Origin: Bifidobacterium tsurumiense
Lineage (GTDB): Bacteria; Actinomycetota; Actinomycetes; Actinomycetales; Bifidobacteriaceae
Length of the DNA: 64,000 nucleotides
Assembly (NCBI RefSeq): GCF_000741765.1
Contig: NZ_JGZU01000019.1
Coordinates: 1 to 64,000, forward strand
Direction of reading: 5' to 3'
The position numbers were made by a program, and so were the translations under genes. The notes under the pieces are model-generated. The model ran no database searches and was not told the DNA's origin. It saw nothing but the letters and a program-made list of their open reading frames with translations. Within the stretch, counting starts at the first letter, position 1; each line of letters opens with the position of its first letter. Of this stretch, positions 35,492 to 44,963 are shown piece by piece.

Positions 35492-36604
35492 ATGGAAAAA
35501 GAGCGTAGGACCGTGGCGGTAGTGGGTAATCCGACCTCCGATAAAGGCAAAGCAGGAGAGACATATACTCACGTTCACGCCATGCTCCTCGAAGCCGGCA
35601 ATGAACATGGTTTTGAGGTTGTTGATCTTACGGGCGAGAATTACGGGGATTCCCTGCAGAAGGTTCGTGATGCCATTGACGATCTCGATTACGTCATCGT
35701 CGTCGGTGGCGATGGAATGGTGTCGTTGGGTGTGAATGCCCTTGGGCATAGCGGTAAGCCCTTGGGAATAGTCGCCATAGGATCGGGCAATGATTTTGCT
35801 CGGTCCATGGGGCTCCCCATTGACCGTGTGCAGATTGCAGTCGAAGGAATTATCGGAGCGATTGTGCGTGGATCCCATATTGAAGTGGATATGGGTCATG
35901 TGACCTCTTTGGCGTCGGCTGTGCGGCAGGATGCACATGTCAATCCGGAACAGGCGGAGAATCTTCATGAATCCGTTTCTCATGAGGCAAACGCGCAGGA
36001 AGACCAGCCGGATTCCATGAAGGTTGACAAATATTATGCGGGCATGCTGTCATGCGGCATGGATGCGAGCGTGAATAATCGAGCCAACCACTCCAGGCTG
36101 CCCAATGGCACATTGCGGTATTTCGCGGCATTGATGACTGAATTGACCAGGCTTAAGCCATATGGATACCATTTGCGCGCCGTGCTTGAAGATGGTTCGG
36201 TGGACGAGCGTGATGTGCTCAGTCCTTTGCTGACTGTGGCGAATTCGCGATATGTCGGTGGTGGCATATTCATGTCGCCACAGTCTCAACTGGATGATGG
36301 CTTGCTTGATGTAATCTGGCTGGAAGGAATGCCTTCGCTTGCTCAATGCATCACAGCAGTAGCCAATGCATACAACGGGAAAATACTTGACCAACCAATA
36401 TTCCACACCCAACGTGTGAAGTCGATTGAAATCAGTCATTATGCAGAGGGCGCCGAGCCACCGGCATTGATGGCGGACGGCGAGTATGTGGGACAGCTTC
36501 CAGTGAAGGTGACTGCGCAAGAGCATTCGCTGCAGGTTCTCGTTCCTCCTGCAGTGGCTGAGTACCACGGTATGGAGAAATCGTATGAAGGGGAGAGCCG
36601 CTGA
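35492..36604 (+). CDS. Diacylglycerol-kinase-family lipid kinase
   Basis: A 370-residue protein of the DagK/sphingosine-kinase-like catalytic family. Motifs are VVGNPTSDKGKAG, YVIVVGGDGMVSLGVNAL (nucleotide loop) and LGIVAIGSGNDFARSMGLP. A polar insert with AEN, EANAQEDQ (about 155-180) follows. It phosphorylates a lipid such as diacylglycerol at the membrane. Start codon uncertain: the open frame allows TTG 35468, GTG 35483 or ATG 35492. It follows the tad locus by 41 nt, but no functional link is known. Confidence 0.88.
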   Translation: MEKERRTVAVVGNPTSDKGKAGETYTHVHAMLLEAGNEHGFEVVDLTGENYGDSLQKVRDAIDDLDYVIVVGGDGMVSLGVNALGHSGKPLGIVAIGSGNDFARSMGLPIDRVQIAVEGIIGAIVRGSHIEVDMGHVTSLASAVRQDAHVNPEQAENLHESVSHEANAQEDQPDSMKVDKYYAGMLSCGMDASVNNRANHSRLPNGTLRYFAALMTELTRLKPYGYHLRAVLEDGSVDERDVLSPLLTVANSRYVGGGIFMSPQSQLDDGLLDVIWLEGMPSLAQCITAVANAYNGKILDQPIFHTQRVKSIEISHYAEGAEPPALMADGEYVGQLPVKVTAQEHSLQVLVPPAVAEYHGMEKSYEGESR

Positions 36605-36729
36605 ATTCGTTTAACGCGATATCGCCAAGGAAGAATGCCTCACAAGCAGATCGTTCATTCGGATGTTATCGCAAAGCGGCTCTTTGATCGCTGTGTCTGA
36701 ATCGCGCAATTCCCTGAGCTTTACGTGAA

Positions 36730-37329
36730 CTACAGGTATCTCTCCAGATGCAGGGTTTGCGCGGTGATTTGCTTGAGCACAACATCGTCAATGGTCGGAT
36801 TCAGTCTCAGCACTGCAATCAGGCCGGGAATGAGCATGTGGAAGGTTTCTCGCACGTAGGCGATCGGGATATTGTGCAATTCGGCGAAATCCTGGACTGT
36901 GGTGTTGCACAAGTAGTCGGTGACCCGTTCAGTCACGCGGTCGATGAAATCGATGTATAACTTTGCATTGCCTGACTGAACGATATGCTGTCCAAAAGGC
37001 CCGCTCTCAACGATGATTGATTTGGCGAGCTGAACAAAATCTTCAAGAGCCTTGGCGATATTGCCTACCTCGCGTTGTTCGTCCCACGCCTTCACCCTCA
37101 CCAACATATCGTCGATAATCGAATCAAGTGCGGCGTTGGCAGCTGATTCCTTATCAGCGAAATAGTGGTAGAACAGCGAACGAGTGACCTGCGCACGTTG
37201 AGTGATGCTGCTTACGGAAACCCGAGTAAAACCATCTGACTGCAGGATGGCTTTGGTTGCCAAAACAATCGCTTGCCGTGTGTTTTTCGGCTTTGCAGAT
37301 GCGGACTGAGAATGGCTTGAATCGGACAT
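36730..37329 (-). CDS. TetR-family transcriptional regulator
   Basis: A 199-residue regulator. The helix-turn-helix region is KNTRQAIVLATKAILQSDGF and VSVSSITQRAQVTRSLFYHYF; the rest is a helical domain containing FVQLAKSIIVESGPFGQHIV. The start MSDSSH is preferred because AAGGAG lies ten bases upstream on the minus strand. Target genes are unknown. It is convergent with the lipid kinase gene. Confidence 0.88.
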   Translation of the reverse strand: MSDSSHSQSASAKPKNTRQAIVLATKAILQSDGFTRVSVSSITQRAQVTRSLFYHYFADKESAANAALDSIIDDMLVRVKAWDEQREVGNIAKALEDFVQLAKSIIVESGPFGQHIVQSGNAKLYIDFIDRVTERVTDYLCNTTVQDFAELHNIPIAYVRETFHMLIPGLIAVLRLNPTIDDVVLKQITAQTLHLERYL

Positions 37330-37997
37330 CTCCGAAATACTCCTTGGGTGACAACTCGTCATCTTCGGGCAATCATACGACATATCTGCACAGCATAAAT
37401 GTCATAACAATGCTGACAGCGAATTTTACCGTCTAACCGGGTGCATGGGCGCGAAGGTATTGAGGTTGTGAGGTGCGAGCGGATGCGAAGTGAGGTGTGA
37501 GTGGATACGGAGAAAGGACCGTCGTGGAGAGAGAAGAATAGATGAGAGGGGGCGGGGTGACGTAGGGGCGAAGAAAGATGAGATGGGGCACAGGAGCATG
37601 GGAAGCAAGGAGAAGACGAGATGAGTGCGAGGGAACGGGGGAGGCAAAGGGATGGTGAGATAGGTCAGGGGTGTGGCTTGGGGTGTAAGGAGATGATGTG
37701 AGAGGGCAGGGACTGCGTGGAGAGCGAGGCGATGATGGGAGAGCAGGGGGGGGCGATTTGGGGGTCAAAGGAGATGCCAAGAATGGACAGGGGACGTGGG
37801 GACTGAGGAGATGCTGGGAGAAGGAATGAGAGAATGCGTGGGGCGTCAGGAAAGACAAGAGGAAATAGCAGGGAATGCGTGGAAGAGAACAGTCGAATGT
37901 GCCGTCATTAGCGTGTTGTTCGGCAAAGCCGAGGAAATACTTATGTTGTGCTATGCAATACGGATCGAGGACAAGACGATGAGGTAGGTTGGAAGGT
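37330..37997. other. Purine-rich, C-poor spacer before dnaX
   Basis: From about 37440 to 37870 the plus strand is strongly enriched in G and A and almost free of C, with runs such as GGGGGCGGGG and AGGAGAAGACGAGATG. Open frames on the opposite strand (Pro/Ser/Leu-rich) come from this bias. The last part, 37880-37997, is normal DNA and should contain the dnaX promoter. Confidence 0.6.
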
Positions 37998-40900
37998 ATG
38001 GCATTAGCACTGTATCGACGATATCGTCCCGACACATTTGACGGGGTTGTAGGGCAGGATCAGGTCACGGTTCCCTTGTCCCGAGCGCTCGATGAGGGCA
38101 AATTAACGCATGCCTATCTGTTTTCCGGTCCGCGTGGCTGCGGCAAAACCAGTTCCGCGCGGATTCTGGCACGTTGCGTCAATTGTGCGAAAGGTCCTAC
38201 TTCTCATCCATGTGGAGAGTGCGAGAGCTGCAAGGATTTGGCAACCGGTGGGCCAGGTTCGATTGATGTTGTGGAGATCGACGCAGCCAGCCATAACGGC
38301 GTTGAGGATGCCAGGGAGCTGCGCGAACGAGCTGGATTCGCGCCGGCTCGAGATCGATATAAAATCTTCATTCTCGACGAAGCCCATATGGTGACCCAAC
38401 AGGGATTCAACGCATTGCTGAAAATCGTGGAAGAGCCACCGGAACATGTGATGTTCATCTTCGCCACTACCGAACCCGAAAAGGTTATCGGCACGATTCG
38501 TTCGCGCACCCACCATTATCCATTCCGCTTGGTGCCGTCTGAGGTGATGGGGCCATATCTGGAAGATGTGTGCAAGAAGGAACATATCGCAGCTGAGCCG
38601 GGAGTGCTCAAGCTCGCCATGCGAGCCGGTGGCGGTTCTATGCGCGACACTCTTTCGGTTTTGGATCAGCTTATGGTCGGAGCCGTCGATGGGGTTATCG
38701 GTTACGATTCTGCAGTGGCTCTGCTCGGATTTACACCGGAGGCGCTAATCGGTGATGCGATTGATGCCGTGATCAATCGCGATGGCGAAGCCCTTTACGC
38801 AGTTGTGCAAAAGGTCGTGGTAGGGGGCTTTGATCCGCGCCGCTTTGTGGAAGATATGCTCGCGCGGGTTCGGGATCTCCTCGTGCTCAGTCTGGGTGGT
38901 CAAGGTGCGGAACGTGCCTTGAGCGATGATGCCGCAGCAGAAGATATGGATGTGCTGCGCCGTCAAGCATCCGCACTTGGCTTAGCCACTCTCGCAGGCA
39001 TGGCGGAGACGATGAACAGCACTCTGGGCAGCATGACCGGAGCCATCTCCCCCCGCATGCGGCTTGAGCTGCTCGCTGCACGATTATTGGCGGGCATGGA
39101 GTCCGGTTTCGGTTCGGTCGGCGCCAATCAAGGGGATCGGGCGCTTCCTCCGACTGGTTCGGGAAGCCAGCAGAGACAACAAGCTTCGGCGCAACATGGT
39201 CCTCGTGTAGGGTTTATTGGAGCGTCAAGATTCCAGCAACAGCGCAATACCAGCGCGCATCAGTCCGCACAGTCCGTGCAACCGGTCGCTGGAAATGCTC
39301 AGCAATCGCAAAGCTTCGGTGCATCGGGAACCCAGCGGTCAGCTGCCGCATCCAATACGGCGCAACATAATGTGCAGAGCCAAGAGTGGGCAGCATCGCC
39401 AGCAGCAGGGCAAGCTCAAGTCCAAGGCGATGCACCAAGCAATCAGTTTGCACATACGGCAGGGCCCAATAATATTGCCGCAAATATCACGGGTACGCGG
39501 GGCGAGGCAGCGGCAGATGCCTCTGTAGGAGCTGCCAATGCCACGCCGCCACAGGGCAATGCTGTGAATTCTGCGGCTGTGGACTTAGGCTCCTTTGCAG
39601 ATGGCCGAAGCGTAGATGAACGTTGGGATGCCGTTGTTGCAGCGCTGCCCAGCGACATACGTGAATATGTTTCACGTGAAAGCGTGCCCACTGTAGAGCT
39701 GCTGCCTGTTGCCCCAGGCAAGATGCATCTATCCATGACCTTCGCAAATGCACTCAGCCAGCATGCGTTCGCCTTGGCGGTATCCTCCGACGCGGCACAT
39801 AGCGGGATGCGAGCACAGCAAATCGTTTTGGATGCGGTATTTACCGAATTCGGATCCAATACGAAGATCGCTCCAACCAAGGTTGCGGCAAACGGTGAGC
39901 GAGTATTCCCTGTCAGCAGACTGTCAAGCGATCAACTCGCACAAGTAAAAAAGCAGATTGCGCTCGCCAAAATGGGCAAGGCGGTCGGAATGACCATGCC
40001 AACCCCCAGAGCCTCATCCACACAGCAGGATGCCGCGCAGGATACGTCTTCTGTGAACAATGATGGCGACAGCGATGATTCAAGTCATCGAGGAAACGGC
40101 AATGGAACGGGTGCACCAGTCCTAGGCGCTTCCTCGCAAGGGGCGATCGGATCGCCGAACGCCTCGGACGCCTCGGACGCTTCGAACACAGAGGAAACGG
40201 CAAATGCGCAGACTCCTTCGCTGAATGAGGATCCAGACAGCCTCTCGACGCAGGGAGGTTCGGATGCCGTTGCAGCGAATGAGGATGATGCAGACGATGA
40301 CCCGTGGCTGCATCCTTTGCCAATACCAGGGCAAGATGCCTCATCGTCGCAGTCATCCGCGGGGGTCTCAGACGCACTGCAACAACCAGCAGAGCATGTT
40401 CCTCACAAGCATGTGGCAGTGCCTGATATCAGCGATGGCATAGATCCATGGGCTGTGGATGTCGCAAGCACACCCACAGCCCATGGGGATGGCACAAGCG
40501 GACGACCGGACGGGCGTTCTGATCAGCAATCAGCGCGACCGAATGGGCATTCAATCGGACAGTACGGCGACCATACCGCTTCAAGTGGCACAGGAATTGC
40601 GTATGGATCGGTAGCCCATGCAGCCGGATCTGCTGAGAATGACAGTTTCGATGCATCTGCCGATAATATGCAAACCGGAAGGCATCCAATCGCACCGAGA
40701 GCAGAACAAGACTTGACGCCAAGGCCGGACGCGGGTAGGAATAATCAGTCCAATCCTGTCGTTTCAGACGATGATCCGTGGAGTCATCAGCCGCCAGCCA
40801 ACGGCATGCCAGCGCATTCCGAGCCGCAGGTTGCTGCTGAAGAGGATGAATATTCCATGGATGACCAGTCCTTGGGGGATGCAAACGCCATGGATTTGGA

Positions 40901-41006
40901 AGAATTGGAACGATTGTTTGACGTGAAACACATTGAGGATTTCGCAGCTGATGATCCACGGAATCCCAAGAATGCGCAGTCACATCACAAACTGCAGGAA
41001 GGCTAG
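37998..41006 (+). CDS. dnaX: DNA polymerase III subunits gamma/tau
   Basis: A 1002-residue clamp-loader ATPase. It starts MALALYRRYRPDTFDGVVGQ; Walker A is GPRGCGKTSSARILA (about 44-58), zinc cysteines CVNCAKGPTSHPCGECESC follow, then KIFILDEAHMVT and the sensor IFATTEPEKV. The clamp-loader domains end near 370. The rest is a Gln/Ala/Ser-rich linker (about 375-535), a tau-like domain (about 540-660) and a long acidic low-complexity tail to the end. In-frame A AAA AAG at 39947-39953 matches the E. coli frameshift heptamer. The recR gene follows after 3 nt. Confidence 0.96.
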   Translation: MALALYRRYRPDTFDGVVGQDQVTVPLSRALDEGKLTHAYLFSGPRGCGKTSSARILARCVNCAKGPTSHPCGECESCKDLATGGPGSIDVVEIDAASHNGVEDARELRERAGFAPARDRYKIFILDEAHMVTQQGFNALLKIVEEPPEHVMFIFATTEPEKVIGTIRSRTHHYPFRLVPSEVMGPYLEDVCKKEHIAAEPGVLKLAMRAGGGSMRDTLSVLDQLMVGAVDGVIGYDSAVALLGFTPEALIGDAIDAVINRDGEALYAVVQKVVVGGFDPRRFVEDMLARVRDLLVLSLGGQGAERALSDDAAAEDMDVLRRQASALGLATLAGMAETMNSTLGSMTGAISPRMRLELLAARLLAGMESGFGSVGANQGDRALPPTGSGSQQRQQASAQHGPRVGFIGASRFQQQRNTSAHQSAQSVQPVAGNAQQSQSFGASGTQRSAAASNTAQHNVQSQEWAASPAAGQAQVQGDAPSNQFAHTAGPNNIAANITGTRGEAAADASVGAANATPPQGNAVNSAAVDLGSFADGRSVDERWDAVVAALPSDIREYVSRESVPTVELLPVAPGKMHLSMTFANALSQHAFALAVSSDAAHSGMRAQQIVLDAVFTEFGSNTKIAPTKVAANGERVFPVSRLSSDQLAQVKKQIALAKMGKAVGMTMPTPRASSTQQDAAQDTSSVNNDGDSDDSSHRGNGNGTGAPVLGASSQGAIGSPNASDASDASNTEETANAQTPSLNEDPDSLSTQGGSDAVAANEDDADDDPWLHPLPIPGQDASSSQSSAGVSDALQQPAEHVPHKHVAVPDISDGIDPWAVDVASTPTAHGDGTSGRPDGRSDQQSARPNGHSIGQYGDHTASSGTGIAYGSVAHAAGSAENDSFDASADNMQTGRHPIAPRAEQDLTPRPDAGRNNQSNPVVSDDDPWSHQPPANGMPAHSEPQVAAEEDEYSMDDQSLGDANAMDLEELERLFDVKHIEDFAADDPRNPKNAQSHHKLQEG
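39947..39953 (+). promoter_or_regulatory. Possible -1 frameshift heptamer in dnaX
   Basis: A AAA AAG lies exactly in the reading phase (GTA AAA AAG) used by the E. coli dnaX slippery site. After a -1 shift the new frame is open for 36 codons and ends at a TGA near 40062, giving a product of about 690 residues. A weak GGTC/GACC stem begins about 30 nt downstream. Confidence 0.4.
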
Positions 41007-41009
41007 TAC

Positions 41010-41612
41010 ATGGCACTGGCATATGATGGCGCCATCCAGCGAGTCATTGACGCGTTCTCTAGGTTGCCGGGCATAGGTCCCAAAGGTGCGCAACGCATAG
41101 CGTTTTATATTCTTTCCGCACCACAAGATGAAGCGCAGGAACTTGCCGAAGCAATCGCCGAGGTCAAGGAACAGGTGACTTTCTGTGATATTTGCGGGAA
41201 TGTGTGCGAGAGCAGCCCGTGCCCGATATGTGCGGATCCGAGGCGTGATCATACGAAGATATGCGTTGTGGAAGAGCCCAAGGATGTGATGAGCATTGAG
41301 CGCACGCGCGAATATCGCGGCACATATCATGTGCTCGGCGGAGCAATCAATCCCATGTCGAATATCGGGCCGGCTGATCTGAATATTCCCAAGCTGCTTG
41401 AGCGTTTGAAGGACGCGCAGGTTCAGGAAGTCATACTCGCGCTTGACCCCAATATCGAAGGCGAAGCCACCACGACCTATATGAGTAGGCTGCTTTCACC
41501 GTTGGGGATCACCGTTACGCGTTTGGCGAGCGGATTGCCAGTCGGATCGGATCTGGAATATGCCGATGAGATCACTCTGGGCCGTGCGCTCGCAGGGCGT
41601 AGGGAAGTCTGA
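41010..41612 (+). CDS. recR: Recombination mediator RecR
   Basis: A 200-residue RecFOR-pathway protein. Motifs are the helix-hairpin-helix [15 protein letters not shown], the zinc finger [17 protein letters not shown], and the Toprim core [30 protein letters not shown]. It loads RecA onto gapped DNA with RecF/RecO. It starts 3 nt after dnaX stop, the conserved dnaX-recR pairing. Confidence 0.97.
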   Translation: MALAYDGAIQRVIDAFSRLPGIGPKGAQRIAFYILSAPQDEAQELAEAIAEVKEQVTFCDICGNVCESSPCPICADPRRDHTKICVVEEPKDVMSIERTREYRGTYHVLGGAINPMSNIGPADLNIPKLLERLKDAQVQEVILALDPNIEGEATTTYMSRLLSPLGITVTRLASGLPVGSDLEYADEITLGRALAGRREV

Positions 41613-41770
41613 AACAGTCGCAATATTGATCACCGTTGGTGTGCTCCAGAGCGCGTCGTTGGTGTTCGCTGAGCGGGAGCAATCTCTCCTGCTGAAACCG
41701 CGAATCCTATAATCGTGCCGACTGCGTAGAATGTGCAGAACGCTGTTGCATCCCGAATGATTGGATAATC

Positions 41771-42535
41771 GTGGCACTTATCGTCCAAAAATACGGTGGT
41801 TCTTCCGTGGCAGACACGGATTCGATTAAGCGCGTCGCCAAACGCATTGTAGAGACCAAGAATGCCGGCAATGATGTGGCCGTGGTGGTGTCTGCGATGG
41901 GTGACACCACAGACGATCTCATCGATCAGGCCATGAGCATCGATTCCAATCCTCCTGCACGAGAGATGGATATGCTCATGACCGCAGGTGAACGCATCTC
42001 CATGAGCCTGCTGGCAATGGCAATACACGCCGAAGGTTCGCATGCGTATTCCTTCACCGGTTCGCAGGCAGGATTCATGACCGATGCCCGATTCGGAGCC
42101 GCCCATATCAAGGCGGTGAAGCCGGATCGCGTACGCCGTGCCTTAGGCAAGGGAAGCGTTGCCATAGTGGCTGGTTTCCAAGGAATTAACGAAGGCGGAG
42201 ATGCCACGACTTTGGGACGTGGTGGCTCTGATACTTCTGCAGTGGCCCTGGCGGTGGCTTTAGGTGCAGACGTATGTGAGATTTATACGGATGTGGATGG
42301 TGTATTCACTGCGGATCCCCGTATTGTTCCCACCGCGCGACGTATCGAATCCATAGGCTATGAAGAGATGCTGGAAATGTCGTCATGCGGCTCGAAGGTA
42401 TTGGCTCTGCGGTGCGTAGAATACGCGCAGCGCTTTAATATGCCGTTGCATGTGCGCAGCTCGTTCTCGCACCGTCGAGGCACGGTTATCGTGCCCAACC
42501 AAGTCGATCCGCGTTCCTTGCCGAATTTGGAATAG
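41771..42535 (+). CDS. lysC: Aspartate kinase, catalytic (alpha) subunit
   Basis: A 254-residue amino-acid kinase that makes aspartyl phosphate, the first step toward lysine, threonine and methionine. Motifs are [41 protein letters not shown] and [15 protein letters not shown]. The usual C-terminal ACT domains are missing here and encoded separately at 42704-43270. The start is GTG. A clear ribosome site is lacking. asd lies downstream, so the pathway genes are grouped. Confidence 0.95.
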   Translation: MALIVQKYGGSSVADTDSIKRVAKRIVETKNAGNDVAVVVSAMGDTTDDLIDQAMSIDSNPPAREMDMLMTAGERISMSLLAMAIHAEGSHAYSFTGSQAGFMTDARFGAAHIKAVKPDRVRRALGKGSVAIVAGFQGINEGGDATTLGRGGSDTSAVALAVALGADVCEIYTDVDGVFTADPRIVPTARRIESIGYEEMLEMSSCGSKVLALRCVEYAQRFNMPLHVRSSFSHRRGTVIVPNQVDPRSLPNLE

Positions 42536-42703
42536 CGGGTAATGATGCTCATTCACCAAGGCGGTGTGCATAAGCCATGCGAAAGACTGTGTGGCTCGAG
42601 TGACGCGACTGCATACGAATAGGTGGATGGGTTGAGAAAGTTTCAGCCGGAATCCGGCGAATTGATAAGTTCAATTGCAGAATATCAACGATAAGGCGGC
42701 ATT

Positions 42704-43270
42704 ATGAGTGACCAAGACAATGTGTCCATGGGAGATCTGTTTCCCGATCTAGGGCCTGAAAATCCAGTTATTTACGGAGTTGCGCACGACAGCAGCGAAA
42801 CGCTCGTGACACTGCGTGGAGTTCCGGATGAGCCGGGCATGGCTGCGAAGGTGTTCACTACTCTCGCCGAGGTCGGCGTCAATGTGGACATGATTGTGCA
42901 GGCGAGCGCTTCCATTGGCACTGCCGATATTTCCTTCACATTCCCCGGTTTGAATGCCAAAAGGGTTGAGGATGTATTGCAGGAGCGCCAGGACGAAATC
43001 GGCTATCACTCCTTCGATATGGATACCAATGTGGGCAAGGTGGCAGTAGTGGGTGTGGGCATGAAGACCCATTCCGGGCTGGCTGCTCGTTTCTTCACTG
43101 CTCTGAGTGAAAAGGGCATCAATGTGCTGATGATCTCCACTTCGGAAATCCGCATCGCAGCCTTGGTACCTTTGGAGCAGCTCAACGATGCCGTGCGTGC
43201 GCTGCATACGGCATATGGTTTGGATGCCGATAGCGTGGAAGCTGTGGTGTATGGCGGCACCGGCCGCTGA
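42704..43270 (+). CDS. Aspartate kinase, ACT-domain (beta) subunit
   Basis: A 188-residue protein consisting of two ACT domains: VTLRGVPDEPGMAAKVFTTL (about 30-50) and VGVGMKTHSGLAARFFTALS (about 110-130), the latter with INVLMISTSEIRIAALVP. These form the allosteric half that in most bacteria is fused to the kinase or arises by internal initiation of the same gene. Here it has its own start with GGCGG upstream, 168 nt after lysC. It probably binds threonine or lysine for feedback control. Confidence 0.92.
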   Translation: MSDQDNVSMGDLFPDLGPENPVIYGVAHDSSETLVTLRGVPDEPGMAAKVFTTLAEVGVNVDMIVQASASIGTADISFTFPGLNAKRVEDVLQERQDEIGYHSFDMDTNVGKVAVVGVGMKTHSGLAARFFTALSEKGINVLMISTSEIRIAALVPLEQLNDAVRALHTAYGLDADSVEAVVYGGTGR

Positions 43271-43781
43271 TTGAAGACATTCTCGGCTATTTTGGGTCGA
43301 AATGCGTCGGCAAACCACTGATTGGGCATGAATCCAGAAGCCATCAACGACATCACAGGTTGAAGTGGTTTGGCAAACCATTTGGATGGGTGTGAATCCG
43401 GAAGCCACCAATGAGACTACAAGTTGAAGTGTGTCAGCGATACCAGCGGATGCGCATAATCGAGCGGTCCCCATCTGACCATGCACTCGGTTCGTTGTAT
43501 GAATCATTTGCGATGGTGATTGATAGCGGGAATGCCCGGCTATGCAAGGGCAATCGGCGACGGGAATGTCCTATTCCAAGTTGGCAATGCACGTCGAGAA
43601 CGCCGTGCCGCATTGCTGGCCGGTTGCCGCATGATATGTTGCCTCACCAATAACGCCTATCTCGTCTGCAAATGTCCGAAAGATGGAGATAACAAGGCTT
43701 TTGGCCGCAAGGTATGCAGAATGGTAGGGTACCTCATAACTCGGGTGAGTGGTTTCACAATGCTGTTTGAAGGAGCTCCGC
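43271..43781. other. Spacer with two degenerate 63-bp repeats
   Basis: Two copies (43309-43371 and 43372-43434) of a sequence containing GGCAAACCA, TGAATCC and GTTGAAGTG. The part from 43435 to 43769 shows nothing recognised; AAGGAG of asd is at 43770-43775. Confidence 0.6.
43309..43434. repeat. Tandem 63-bp repeat, two diverged units
   Basis: The units share GGCAAACCA, a central TGAATCCnGAAGCCA and GTTGAAGTG at the same offsets, with scattered mismatches. Confidence 0.8.
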
Positions 43782-44852
43782 ATGGTGCAGATAAGTGAAC
43801 GTGGCGTCAATGTTGCTGTTTTGGGCGCAACTGGTCAAGTCGGTATGGTGATGCGCCGCGTTCTCGATGAGAGAGATTTCCCGGTAAAGGATCTGAGGTT
43901 CCTGGCCTCGGCTCATTCCGCAGGTCAGGTGCTGTCTTGGCGAGGTCATGACATCACCGTTGAGGATGTGGCAACCGCCGATCTGTCCGGTATCGATATC
44001 GCTATTTTCTCTGCGGGCGGCGGCACTTCCAAGGTTTGGGCTCCTCGCTTCGCCGAGGCAGGCGCATATGTTATCGATAATTCTTCGCAGTGGCGTATGC
44101 ATGACAATGTTCCTCTGGTCGTTGCAGAGGTGAATCCGCAAGATTTGGATGATGTTCCGGATCGCATTATCGCCAACCCGAATTGCACAACCATGGCAAT
44201 CATGCCAGTCGTCAAGCCCTTGGCCGATGCCTTTGGATTAAAGCGCCTTATTGTGAGCTCGTATCAGGCAGTTTCCGGCGCGGGTCGCGCTGGGGTTGAG
44301 CAGTTGATGAACGAAGCGAAGGCTGCCGTCGAGCAGGGCGCGGATAAATTGGTATTCGGGGGCGATGCGATTGACTTCCCAGAGCCGACCAAGGTGGTGC
44401 GCACCATTGCCTTCAATGAAGTTCCTATGATCGGCGCCATTGTTGATGACGGTTCTGAAGAGACTGACGAGGAGCAGAAGCTGCGCAATGAAAGCCGCAA
44501 GATTCTGCACTTGCCTGAGCTGAAAGCTTCCTGCACCTGCGTGCGTGTCGGGGTATTCACGGCCCACGGCATGAGCGTGAATGCGGAGTTTGAGCAGGAC
44601 GCCACCCCGGATGCCGCTCGAGAAGTGCTCAGCAAGGCCCAGGCAGTTGAATTGGTGGATATTCCCACTGCTCAATTGGCTGCAGGCAAGACTCCGAGTT
44701 TTGTCGGGCGCATTCGCCAGGATCAGGCCGTTGACGGCAAGAAGGGCCTGGCTTTCTTCGTGACCAATGACAATCTGCGTAAGGGAGCCGCTTTGAATGC
44801 GGTTCAGCTTGCTGAATTGGTGGCGAGCAAGCATTTTGCGGATCGTTTGTAA
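43782..44852 (+). CDS. asd: Aspartate-semialdehyde dehydrogenase
   Basis: A 356-residue NADPH enzyme that reduces aspartyl phosphate to the semialdehyde, the branch point for lysine, methionine and threonine. Motifs are VAVLGATGQVGMVMRRVL, FSAGGGTSKVWAP, the catalytic Cys in IANPNCTTM, SYQAVSGAGRAGVEQL, and VFTAHGMSVNAEFEQ with the catalytic His. The start at 43782 follows AAGGAG by 6 nt; the longer open frame is not needed. Confidence 0.96.
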   Translation: MVQISERGVNVAVLGATGQVGMVMRRVLDERDFPVKDLRFLASAHSAGQVLSWRGHDITVEDVATADLSGIDIAIFSAGGGTSKVWAPRFAEAGAYVIDNSSQWRMHDNVPLVVAEVNPQDLDDVPDRIIANPNCTTMAIMPVVKPLADAFGLKRLIVSSYQAVSGAGRAGVEQLMNEAKAAVEQGADKLVFGGDAIDFPEPTKVVRTIAFNEVPMIGAIVDDGSEETDEEQKLRNESRKILHLPELKASCTCVRVGVFTAHGMSVNAEFEQDATPDAAREVLSKAQAVELVDIPTAQLAAGKTPSFVGRIRQDQAVDGKKGLAFFVTNDNLRKGAALNAVQLAELVASKHFADRL

Positions 44853-44963
44853 ACGCTCGTAAACGTGTGGAATAGCCGTTGACTGACGGCATGCAGGGCA
44901 GTCAACTTCGGTCACGCAATGAATCCTCCGGCGGATGAGTGCGGAAGCACGTACACTGGAACT

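Noticed and set aside
37433-38035. A 200-residue Pro/Ser/Leu-rich open frame on the minus strand before dnaX
   Set aside because: It results from the purine-rich tract on the plus strand, which lacks stop codons in reverse; low-complexity sequence without a ribosome site.
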